This document shows positions 53,436 to 60,831 of a stretch of 64,000 nt of DNA, piece after piece. A program made the position numbers and the translations under genes. Under the pieces are notes generated by a model that had not been told where the DNA came from, did not search any database, and saw only the letters and a program-made list of their open reading frames with translations. How positions within the stretch are numbered: the stretch's first letter is position 1; the number at the start of each line of letters is the position of its first letter. Source of the DNA: Streptomyces hygroscopicus. Its GTDB lineage: Bacteria; Actinomycetota; Actinomycetes; Streptomycetales; Streptomycetaceae. The stretch lies in NCBI RefSeq assembly GCF_026168105.1, contig NZ_LBMW01000024.1:1-64000 (forward strand), in the 5' to 3' direction.

Positions 53436-54213
53436 ACGGCTCGACGGCTGTGACATCACCGTCGACGGCCTGCTGGGCGACCGGTGGTGGGCCGTGCGGG
53501 ACGAGGAGCGGGGGTGCATCGCCGACGCCCGCAGGCTGCCGGCGCTGCTCGACGTCCGCGCCCTCTACGTGCGGCCGCCGGAGACCGGCCGCCCGGCTCC
53601 CGCCGTCGAACTGCGACTGTCCGGCGGGCGGTCGGTCAGCTCGGACGACGCCGACGTCCACGGGGCGCTGACCGAACATCTGGGCCGCAAGACCAGCCTG
53701 TGGCCCCGTCTGCCCGCCGAGCGGCAGGAACACTACGCGCGCGTCTGGCCCGAGGACGCCGAGCGGTACCTCGTGGAGCTGTTCGGCGTGAAGGACGTGA
53801 CCGAGGTACCCGACCTGTCCGGTCTGCCCCCGGACATCGTCCAGTATCAGACCATTCCGGGCACGTACTTCGACGCCTACCCTCTTCACCTGATCACGAG
53901 CGGGGCGCTGGAAGCCCTTGAGCGGGCGGTGCCCGCGCAGGCCGACGTCCGACGGTTCCGGCCGAATCTGGTGCTGGACGGCCCGGCGGACCCGGGTTGG
54001 GTGGGACGGTCGGTGCGGGTGGGTTCCGCCGTGCTGCGTGTGGAGACGACCTGCCCGCGCTGCGTGATGATCTCCCTGCCCCAGCAAGGGCTGCCCACCG
54101 CCCGTGAGTTGCTCCGCACGGTCCACCGGGAGTTCGGACACGATGTCGGGTTCTACGCGTCCGTGGAACGGCCGGGACGGGTCAGCGCCGGGGACCGCCT
54201 GGACGTGGTGTGA
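53377..54213 (+). CDS. MOSC-domain protein
   Basis: 278 residues from GTG 53377, inside the end of the M16 gene (59-base overlap). The MOSC_N part begins VQQVWRYPVKSMAGERLDGCDITVDGLLGDRWWAVRDEERG. The MOSC part ends with VRRFRPNLVLDGPADPGWVGRSVRVGSAVLRVETTCPRCVMISL, with the conserved Cys. MOSC proteins carry sulfur or reduce N-hydroxylated compounds using molybdenum cofactor. Its role in an azole cluster is open. Confidence 0.85.
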   Translation: MSGLTVQQVWRYPVKSMAGERLDGCDITVDGLLGDRWWAVRDEERGCIADARRLPALLDVRALYVRPPETGRPAPAVELRLSGGRSVSSDDADVHGALTEHLGRKTSLWPRLPAERQEHYARVWPEDAERYLVELFGVKDVTEVPDLSGLPPDIVQYQTIPGTYFDAYPLHLITSGALEALERAVPAQADVRRFRPNLVLDGPADPGWVGRSVRVGSAVLRVETTCPRCVMISLPQQGLPTARELLRTVHREFGHDVGFYASVERPGRVSAGDRLDVV

Positions 54214-54251
54214 GCGGCCCGCGGCGGAACGGGACCCGGCGGGAGTTCCCT

Positions 54252-55487
54252 TCATCTGCGCGGGAGTTCCGGTGACGAGTTGACGCGGGCCCCGGTCGAG
54301 ACACCGGCGTCGGCCCGCGCCCGGCTGCGGCGGGTGGCCAGGACAAGGGCGAGCACGGCGGCGAGGACGGCCGCGGCCAGCGTGGTGTGGGGGATGCCCA
54401 CGGTGCGCGCCGCGGAGCCCGCCGCCAGGGGGGCGACCGCGAGGCCGCCGGTGTAGGCCAGGTTGTACAGCGCGTATGCGGCGCCGTACGCGGCGGGCCT
54501 GGTGTGGTCGGCGAGCACACCGATGAGCACCAGTGTGGGGGCGAGGATCATCTGTGCCCCGAAGCCGACGACGATCAGTCCGGTGATCGACCACGCCGCG
54601 GAGCCGCGGCCGGCGAGGACGAAGCCCGCGGCCGTGACGAGGGCGCCCGTGGCGGCCACCCGTGAGGCGCCGACCCGGTCGGTGAAAGCGCCCGCGACCG
54701 GAGCGGCGAGACTGCCGCCGAGCGCCGCGCCCGCGAAGGCGAGGCCGATTCCGCTCCTGCCGAGGCCGTGCGCGTCGAGGTGCAGGGGGAGCAGCGGCTC
54801 CAGGAAGGCGATGGCCGCGGCGCCCGTGGCGGTGAGCGAGATCAGGAGCCCGACGTGGGGCCCGCGCAGGATCACGCGGTACGGCGTACGCGCGGCGGTG
54901 GCCGCCGCCGGTTTGACGAGGAGGATGCGCGCGAGCGCGTCACCCGCCACGACGACGGCGACGACCAGGAAAGGAGCGCGCGGGCCGAAGGCGTCGCTCA
55001 GCAGGCCGCTGACCGCCGGGCCGGCCAGAATGCCCAGGCCGACCGCGGACAGCGCCAGCCCCATGACCCGTCCGCGCCTGTCCGGTTCGTGGGTCGCGGC
55101 CAGCAGCGACAGGCCGGCGGTCCACGAGGCCGCGGCGGCCGTGCCCTGTGCGGCACGGGCGAGCAGCAGCAGCGCAAGCCCCTTCGTCCCCGGGACGTCC
55201 ATCGCCCAGGCGAACAGAACGGTCGCGGCGGCGAGCCCCACCAGACCGGCCAGCATCGGCGCACGGGGGCCGCGGCGGTCGGCCCATACGCCGATGAAGG
55301 GCGTCGTCCCCACCAGCGCCACCGCGTAGACCGCGAAGAGGATGCCCGCCGTCAAGGCGGAGCCGTGCACCGCGGGCATGGCGGGTAACAGGGGCACGAT
55401 GCTGCCGTAGAGGAACATGTCGACCCCGAGTGCCGTCGCGGTGACCGCGACGGCCGCCCCGGGCCGGGTCGTGTGCAAGGGGGTCAT
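54252..55487 (-). CDS. MFS drug-type exporter
   Basis: 411 residues with 12 predicted membrane helices, beginning AVAVTATALGVDMFLYGSIVPLLPAMPAVHG. The loop 2-3 motif is GVWADRRGPRAP. It is most like MFS multidrug exporters. It is ATGA-coupled to the TetR gene before it and converges on the MOSC gene. It may give self-protection or secrete the cluster product along with the MMPL pump. Confidence 0.9.
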   Translation of the reverse strand: MTPLHTTRPGAAVAVTATALGVDMFLYGSIVPLLPAMPAVHGSALTAGILFAVYAVALVGTTPFIGVWADRRGPRAPMLAGLVGLAAATVLFAWAMDVPGTKGLALLLLARAAQGTAAAASWTAGLSLLAATHEPDRRGRVMGLALSAVGLGILAGPAVSGLLSDAFGPRAPFLVVAVVVAGDALARILLVKPAAATAARTPYRVILRGPHVGLLISLTATGAAAIAFLEPLLPLHLDAHGLGRSGIGLAFAGAALGGSLAAPVAGAFTDRVGASRVAATGALVTAAGFVLAGRGSAAWSITGLIVVGFGAQMILAPTLVLIGVLADHTRPAAYGAAYALYNLAYTGGLAVAPLAAGSAARTVGIPHTTLAAAVLAAVLALVLATRRSRARADAGVSTGARVNSSPELPRR

Positions 55488-56083
55488 GTCAGGATCCCTC
55501 CGAGGACGCAGGACACACCGTCGGCGGTGCCCGGGGGCAGGAGGGCGGGATCGGTCGCGGCCAGCAGGGCGGTGCCGCACAGCCAGGCGAGGAGGTGCCC
55601 CGCCGCCTCGGCGGGACTGAGCGCCTCCTTCAGACGCGCGCCGGGCCCGCCCCGGCTCAGTGCTGTTTCGAGTCGTTCGCCCCATTCGCCGAGGCCCCGG
55701 GCCTTGGCGGCCTGCCCGTCGGGATCGTCCGGGCTGTAGGACGCGTTCATGCTGACGGTCAGCAGTGCCCGGAAGCGGTCGTCCTCGACGAGTCGCCGCA
55801 GCCAGGTCACGAGGAACCGGCTCAGTCGTTCCTCGAGCGGCGCGTCGGTGTCGAGGATGGCCCACACTGGAGCCGTGGTGGTCTCCCAGGAGTCGGCCAT
55901 GACGGCGGCGTACAGGTCCGTCTTGTCGGCGAAGTGGTGATAGACCGCGCCACGGGTCAGGCCTGCTCTCTGGGCCACCTCGGCCAGTTTGGTCGACGCG
56001 ACTCCGTGCTCGGCGAACAGGAACAGCGCGGCATCGAGTAGGGCGGCCCGCGTCTGGGCGGCCTCTTCAGCAGTTCTGCGCAC
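55484..56083 (-). CDS. TetR-family repressor
   Basis: 199 residues from GTG 56083. The N-terminal helix-turn-helix (TRAALLDAALFLFAEHGVASTKLAEVAQRAGLTRGAVYHHFADKTDLYAAVM) is followed by an AcrR/TtgR-like ligand domain. A longer start at 56137 would place the operator (56090-56113) inside the gene, so the GTG is preferred; there is no ribosome site, so the mRNA may be leaderless. It probably represses itself, the MFS gene and, through a matching operator, the MMPL exporter 24 kb away. Confidence 0.9.
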   Translation of the reverse strand: MRRTAEEAAQTRAALLDAALFLFAEHGVASTKLAEVAQRAGLTRGAVYHHFADKTDLYAAVMADSWETTTAPVWAILDTDAPLEERLSRFLVTWLRRLVEDDRFRALLTVSMNASYSPDDPDGQAAKARGLGEWGERLETALSRGGPGARLKEALSPAEAAGHLLAWLCGTALLAATDPALLPPGTADGVSCVLGGILT

Positions 56084-56089
56084 GCCGCA

Positions 56090-56113
56090 ATCATACGTAC
56101 GTGCATGTATGAA
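56090..56113. promoter_or_regulatory. TetR operator at its own gene
   Basis: A near-palindrome of the form ATCATACGTACGTGCATGTATGA lies 7 bases upstream of the TetR GTG. 19 of 24 bases match the element before the MMPL exporter. Confidence 0.8.
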
Positions 56114-56383
56114 ATCAAGAGTCCGGAGGGGCGTCATGGGGGCCCTGTGGCGCGGACGGTGCCGGGACGACGGCTCTCGGTCTTGCGGGGCGAAGGGGGC
56201 GCCGTGTCGGTTAGAGTCGCTGCCGGCGGTCGAACCGGCGTCGCCGCAAGGAAAGGGATCGGCCTGCGGGGTGTCGCGACCGCGGAGCCTTCGATCGATG
56301 CTCCCCTGTCGTTCCCTGGTGTGCCCTCAGGCGGTCGATCCGGGTATGGGCGCAGACCGGTCCGTTGTGTGTTTGGGGGCAGT

Positions 56384-56635
56384 ATGCGATTGAGAGTGGA
56401 GTTCACGACCGAGCCCTTCGACCTCGACGAGGCGCCCGCGCACGCGCTCGTGGCCCGCGAGGTCATCGAAGGCGCCGAACTGGACGCCGTGGACGTCGGG
56501 CCGTTCGGCAACACCGCGGAGGGTGGCTCGGACGCGGTGCTCACCGCCGTCGACGCGCTGCTGCGCAAGGCCCTCGAGGCCGGAGCGACGCGGATCTCCC
56601 TGCAGGTCAACGTGGTCGGGGAGGGGGACAGGTGA
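56384..56635 (+). CDS. Small conserved protein coupled to HTH gene
   Basis: 83 residues from ATG 56384 (GGGGG upstream). Alpha/beta pattern with MRLRVEFTTEPFDLDEAPAHALVAREVIEGAELDAVDVGPFGNTAEG and SDAVLTAVDALLRKALEAGATRISLQVNVV. The fold resembles small ferredoxin-like or thiamine-binding-like proteins; function unknown. Its stop overlaps the next start (TGATG), so the two products probably act together. Confidence 0.75.
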   Translation: MRLRVEFTTEPFDLDEAPAHALVAREVIEGAELDAVDVGPFGNTAEGGSDAVLTAVDALLRKALEAGATRISLQVNVVGEGDR

Positions 56636-57000
56636 TGGGGAACGGGGACGAGCCCTTCATCACGGCCGTGAAGCCCCTGGTCGACGCCATGGGGGGCGAG
56701 ATGATGCCCCCGGACCAGGCGGGCCCCGACGACGTCGTGCTCGCCTGGGAGGGAGCGGACGTCGTCGCCGTACGTCTGCCCCAGCTCGCCGACTCGCTCG
56801 ATCACATCCTGGCCGCGATGGAGCGCAAACGCGGTAAACCGCTGGCCGAGCTGGACCGCAAGGCCAAGCAGGAGATCGTACGGACGCTGGAGGCGCGCGG
56901 TGCCTTCTCCGTACGCCATGGCGTGGAGACCGTCGCGGGCGCGCTCGGCGTGAGCCGCTTCACCGTCTACAACTACCTCAACCGCGAGAAGGAGTCCTGA
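56635..57000 (+). CDS. Fis-type helix-turn-helix protein
   Basis: 121 residues. The middle part, MERKRGKPLAELDRKAKQEIVRTLEARGAFSVRHGVETVAGALGVSRFTVYNYLNREK, is a helix-turn-helix of the kind found at the end of PucR/Fis-like regulators. An alternative GTG lies 3 bases upstream. It stands directly before the urate operon and is the nearest candidate to bind the TCAACA-N3-TGTTGA dyad there (inference). Confidence 0.82.
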   Translation: MGNGDEPFITAVKPLVDAMGGEMMPPDQAGPDDVVLAWEGADVVAVRLPQLADSLDHILAAMERKRGKPLAELDRKAKQEIVRTLEARGAFSVRHGVETVAGALGVSRFTVYNYLNREKES

Positions 57001-57047
57001 CCGGTCCGACGGCCCGCCCGGACGCGGACGCCACCTCGCACGACGAG

Positions 57048-57071
57048 CCGCCGCCCGATTCCGGGCGGCGG
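57048..57071 (+). terminator. Terminator between the HTH gene and uraD
   Basis: A 10-bp perfect stem (57048-57057 with 57062-57071), a 4-base loop and a following TTTC. Confidence 0.75.
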
Positions 57072-57118
57072 TTTCTGCTGTCCCGGATCGGTCCCGGGCC
57101 AGTTGTTGCCGCCCAATC

Positions 57119-57160
57119 TTCAACAAAGTGTTGACGTGATGTCCCGGAGGGGCGTTAGCT
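57119..57160 (+). promoter_or_regulatory. uraD-uraH-uox promoter with dyad operator
   Basis: TTCAACAAAGTGTTGAC (57119-57135) overlaps -35 TTGACG (57131-57136). An 18-base spacer and TTAGCT (57155-57160) follow. The layout is the same as at katA. Confidence 0.8.
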
Positions 57161-57199
57161 GTTTGCAGCCCGTACAGCACCAAGGCCACGGAGGCCCCC

Positions 57200-57715
57200 G
57201 TGACTTCGACTTCCGCGCCGCCGGGCCTCGCCCGCTTCAACTCCCTGGAGGAGCGGGCGGCCCTCGCCGCCCTCCTCGAGGCGTGCGCCTGCACGGTGTG
57301 GGCCGGGCGGCTGCTCGCCGCGCGCCCCTACGCCACCGCCGACGAGCTCTATACCGCGAGTGACGCCGCCATGGGCGAGCTGACCACGGCGGACCTGGAG
57401 GAGGCGATGGCCGGGCACCCGCCGATCGGCCGCCCCCGGCCCGGGGACCCCACCTCGGCCAGGGAGCAGCGCGGTATGGCCGGCGCCTCCGAGGAGCTCA
57501 AGGCGGAGATGCTGGAGCTCAACCTCGCGTACCAGGAGAAGTTCGGCCATGTCTTCCTGATCTGCGCGACCGGGAGGACCGGCGAGCAGATGCGCGACGC
57601 GGTCAGGGAACGGATCGGCAACGCGCCGGAGAGGGAGCGGGAGATCGTCCGCACCGAGCTGGGCAAGATCAACCGTATCCGGCTTGCCCGACTGCTTGAA
57701 GAGGTAACCGCATGA
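57200..57715 (+). CDS. uraD: OHCU decarboxylase
   Basis: 171 residues from GTG 57200. It converts 2-oxo-4-hydroxy-4-carboxy-5-ureidoimidazoline to S-allantoin. The family motifs are FNSLEERAALAALLEACACTVWA, the acidic/His segment MAGHPPIGRP, and LELNLAYQEKFGHVFLICATGRTGEQM. First gene of the urate operon, ATGA-coupled to uraH. Confidence 0.93.
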   Translation: MTSTSAPPGLARFNSLEERAALAALLEACACTVWAGRLLAARPYATADELYTASDAAMGELTTADLEEAMAGHPPIGRPRPGDPTSAREQRGMAGASEELKAEMLELNLAYQEKFGHVFLICATGRTGEQMRDAVRERIGNAPEREREIVRTELGKINRIRLARLLEEVTA

Positions 57716-58110
57716 GCACCGAGACCGCCGCCTCCGTGTCCACGCACATCCTGGACACCAGCGCCGGCCGCCCCGCCGAGGGCGTGGCCGTCCGCCTCCT
57801 CGCCCGTCCGGGCCGGGACGCGGACTGGCGGGCGCTCGGCGGTTCCACGACCGACGCGGACGGGCGATGCAAGGACCTGCCGGCCCTGCCGGAAGGGACG
57901 ACCCACGTACGGCTCGACTTCGCCGTCGAGGCGTACTTCGAGAAGAAGCAAGCCGAGGCGCAGCAGGACGCCCCCGCGAATCGGGACAGCGGTGCCGCGG
58001 AAGTGTTCTTCCCGGAGGTGGCGATCACGTTCGCCGTCGTGCCGGGCGAGCACTACCACGTGCCGCTGCTGCTCAACCCGTTCGGCTACTCCGTTTACCG
58101 AGGGAGCTAG
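57712..58110 (+). CDS. uraH: 5-hydroxyisourate hydrolase (transthyretin-like)
   Basis: 132 residues. It begins with STHILDTSAGRPAEGVAVRLLAR and ends in the family signature YRGS (HYHVPLLLNPFGYSVYRGS). It hydrolyses 5-hydroxyisourate made by urate oxidase. The insertion EKKQAEAQQDAPANRD near residue 75 is longer than in many homologues. Confidence 0.94.
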   Translation: MSTETAASVSTHILDTSAGRPAEGVAVRLLARPGRDADWRALGGSTTDADGRCKDLPALPEGTTHVRLDFAVEAYFEKKQAEAQQDAPANRDSGAAEVFFPEVAITFAVVPGEHYHVPLLLNPFGYSVYRGS

Positions 58111-58117
58111 CAGACAG

Positions 58118-59074
58118 ATGGCAGTCAATTCCCACTCCTCCCGCCCCGTGCTTCTCGGCCAGAACCAGTACGGCAAGGCCGAGAACCGCGTCGTGCGGAT
58201 CACGCGGGACGGTGCCACCCACCACATCAAGGACCTCAACGTCTCGGTGTCGCTCTCCGGTGACATGGACGAGGTCCACTACTCCGGGTCCAACGCCAAC
58301 GTCCTGCCGACCGACACCACCAAGAACACGGTGTTCGCGTTCGCCAAGGAGTACGGCATCGAGTCCGCCGAGCAGTTCGGCATCCACCTCGCCCGCCACT
58401 TCGTGACCTCGCAGGAACCCATCCACCAGGCTCGAATCCGCATCGAGGAGTACGCCTGGGACCGGATCGAGACCTCCGACGCCAACTCGAAGTTCATCGG
58501 CGCCGACGAGGTCAAGCACTCCTTCGTCCGCAAGGGCCAGGAGACCCGCCTGACGCAGATCACCTATGACGGTTCGTCATGGGAGGTGATCTCGGGGCTG
58601 AAGGATCTCGTGGTGATGAACTCGACGAACTCCGAGTTCTGGGGCTACGTCAAGGACCGGTACACGACGCTTCCGGAGGCGTACGACCGCATCCTGGCCA
58701 CCGAGGTCTCCGGCCGCTGGCGGTTCAACTGGACCGACGACGCACAGAAGATGCCCAACTGGGAGAAGTCCTACGAGCAGACCAGGAAGCACATGCTCCA
58801 GGCCTTCGCCGAGACGTACTCCCTCTCGCTCCAGCAGACGCTGTACCAGATGGGCGCGCGCATCATCAATCACCGCGGCGAGATCGACGAGGTCCGCTTC
58901 TCGCTCCCGAACAAGCACCACTTCCTGGTGGACCTGGAGCCGTTCGGGCTGAAGAACGACACCGCCGAGGGAGCCGTGTACTTCGCCGCCGACCGTCCCT
59001 ACGGTCTGATCGAGGCCACGATCCTGCGGGACGGCTGCGAGGCGAGGATCCCCGTGGACCTCACCAACCTCTGA
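58118..59074 (+). CDS. uox: Urate oxidase (uricase)
   Basis: 318 residues from ATG 58118. Family motifs are YGKAENRVVRI, VLPTDTTKNTVFAFAKEYGIESAEQFGIHLARHF, SGLKDLVVMNSTNSEFWGYVKDRYTTLPE, DRILATEVSGRWRF and LPNKHHFLVDLEPFGLKN. It oxidises urate with O2 to 5-hydroxyisourate and H2O2. The H2O2 links it to the co-marked catalase. Confidence 0.95.
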   Translation: MAVNSHSSRPVLLGQNQYGKAENRVVRITRDGATHHIKDLNVSVSLSGDMDEVHYSGSNANVLPTDTTKNTVFAFAKEYGIESAEQFGIHLARHFVTSQEPIHQARIRIEEYAWDRIETSDANSKFIGADEVKHSFVRKGQETRLTQITYDGSSWEVISGLKDLVVMNSTNSEFWGYVKDRYTTLPEAYDRILATEVSGRWRFNWTDDAQKMPNWEKSYEQTRKHMLQAFAETYSLSLQQTLYQMGARIINHRGEIDEVRFSLPNKHHFLVDLEPFGLKNDTAEGAVYFAADRPYGLIEATILRDGCEARIPVDLTNL

Positions 59075-59078
59075 CCCC

Positions 59079-59107
59079 GGGTGCCCCCCGGCCCCCAGGG
59101 GGCACCC
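59079..59107 (+). terminator. Terminator after the uricase gene
   Basis: A 10-bp stem GGGTGCCCCC/GGGGGCACCC (59079-59088 with 59098-59107), 5 bases after the uricase stop. Confidence 0.75.
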
Positions 59108-59198
59108 CGATCTTCGGCACCCGCGGCCTCCCCGGGCCGCGGCACTCAAACTCCCAGGGTCCTGCCGTGCCCCCTCCACAGAGCGAAAAGGACGAACC

Positions 59199-60578
59199 AT
59201 GGCAGCAGCCCAGCGCATCGTCATCGAGAACGGTGCGATCGCGACCGTGGACGCCGGCGACACCGAGTACGCCTCGGGGCATGTCGTCGTCGCCGGCAAC
59301 CGCATCGAGACGGTCGGCGCGGGCCAGGCCCCCGAGGGCCTGGAGAACGTCGTACGCCGTATCGACGCCTCCGGCCACCTCGTGACCCCGGGCCTGGTCA
59401 ACACCCACCACCACTTCTACCAGTGGATCACGCGAGGCCTGGCCACGGACCACAACCTCTTCAACTGGCTCGTCGCGCTGTACCCGACCTGGGCCCGCAT
59501 CGACGAGAGCATGGTGTACGCGGCCGCGCAGGGCTCGCTCGCCATGATGGCCCGGGGCGGCGTGACCACCGCGATGGACCACCACTACGTCTTCCCGAAG
59601 AACTCGGGCGACCTGTCCGGCGCCATCATCCGGGCCGCCCGCGAGATGGGTGTCCGCTTCACACTGGCCCGTGGCTCCATGGACCGCAGCGAGAAGGACG
59701 GGGGCCTGCCGCCGGACTTCGCCGTCGAGACCCTGGACGGCGCGCTCGCCGCCACCGAGGCGACCGTCGACGAGCACCACGACGCCTCCTTCGACGCCAT
59801 GACGCAGGTGGCCGTGGCCCCTTGCTCCCCCTTCTCGGTCTCGACCGAACTCCTGCGGCAGGGCGCCGAGCTGGCGCGGCGCAAGGGCGTACGGTTGCAC
59901 ACCCACGGCTCGGAGACGGTCGAGGAGGAGAAGTTCTGCCACGAGCTGTTCGGCATGGGCCCGACCGACTACTTCGAGTCCACCGGCTGGCTCGGCGAGG
60001 ACGTGTGGATGGCGCACTGCGTCCATATGAACGACTCGGACATCGCCGCCTTCGCCCGTACGAGGACCGGCGTCGCCCACTGCCCTTCGTCCAACGCTCG
60101 CCTGGCCGCCGGCATCGCCCGGGTCCCCGACATGCTCGCCGCCGGCGTACCGGTGGGCCTGGGCGTCGACGGCACGGCGTCCAACGAGTCCGGCGAACTC
60201 CACACCGAGCTGCGCAACGCGCTCCTGATCAACCGCCTCGGCGCCCATCACGAGGCCGCGCTCGGCGCCCGTCAGGCACTGCGCCTCGGCACCTACGGCG
60301 GCGCCCAGGTCCTCGGCCGCTCCGCGGAGATCGGCTCCCTGGAGCCGGGCAAGCTCGCCGACCTCGTGCTGTGGAAGCTCGACACCCTCGCCCACTCCTC
60401 CATCGCCGACCCGGTGACCGCGCTGGTCTTCGGCGCGGCCGCCCCGGTCACGCTCTCGCTCGTGAACGGCGAGCCGGTCGTCGAGAACGGCCGTCTGCTG
60501 CACGTCGACGAGGACGCCATCGCCCGCTCCACGCGGGACGAGGCCCAGCGGCTGGCGCGAATCGCCGCCAAGGGCTGA
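59199..60578 (+). CDS. 8-oxoguanine (guanine-type) deaminase
   Basis: A 459-residue amidohydrolase. The metal site begins with PGLVNTHHHFYQW, then HTHGSE, WMAHCVHM and LGVDGTASNESG. The order and HHH motif match 8-oxoguanine deaminases of the ATZ/TRZ group, often found beside urate genes. It would give urate from 8-oxoguanine. AAAGGA precedes ATG 59199. Guanine as substrate cannot be ruled out. Confidence 0.88.
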   Translation: MAAAQRIVIENGAIATVDAGDTEYASGHVVVAGNRIETVGAGQAPEGLENVVRRIDASGHLVTPGLVNTHHHFYQWITRGLATDHNLFNWLVALYPTWARIDESMVYAAAQGSLAMMARGGVTTAMDHHYVFPKNSGDLSGAIIRAAREMGVRFTLARGSMDRSEKDGGLPPDFAVETLDGALAATEATVDEHHDASFDAMTQVAVAPCSPFSVSTELLRQGAELARRKGVRLHTHGSETVEEEKFCHELFGMGPTDYFESTGWLGEDVWMAHCVHMNDSDIAAFARTRTGVAHCPSSNARLAAGIARVPDMLAAGVPVGLGVDGTASNESGELHTELRNALLINRLGAHHEAALGARQALRLGTYGGAQVLGRSAEIGSLEPGKLADLVLWKLDTLAHSSIADPVTALVFGAAAPVTLSLVNGEPVVENGRLLHVDEDAIARSTRDEAQRLARIAAKG

Positions 60579-60831
60579 GCAGTCGGAAGACTCCGGCCGG
60601 GAGGGACGGCTCCCGGTCGGCACCGTGGACCCGAGAGGGGTCCGCGGCGGCCGTCTCCGGGGCGCGTGCGTCCGCACGCGTCCCGGGCCGGTCACCGGTC
60701 CCTCGAACGGATCCCGTCTCCCGTCCCTCACTCTCGACTTCGCTCGAGCGGTACGTCCCCCCACGACCACCGCGCACCACCTCCCTGAAACCCGCGTCAG
60801 AACCGACGTGCAACCGACCGGAGGAGCCGCC

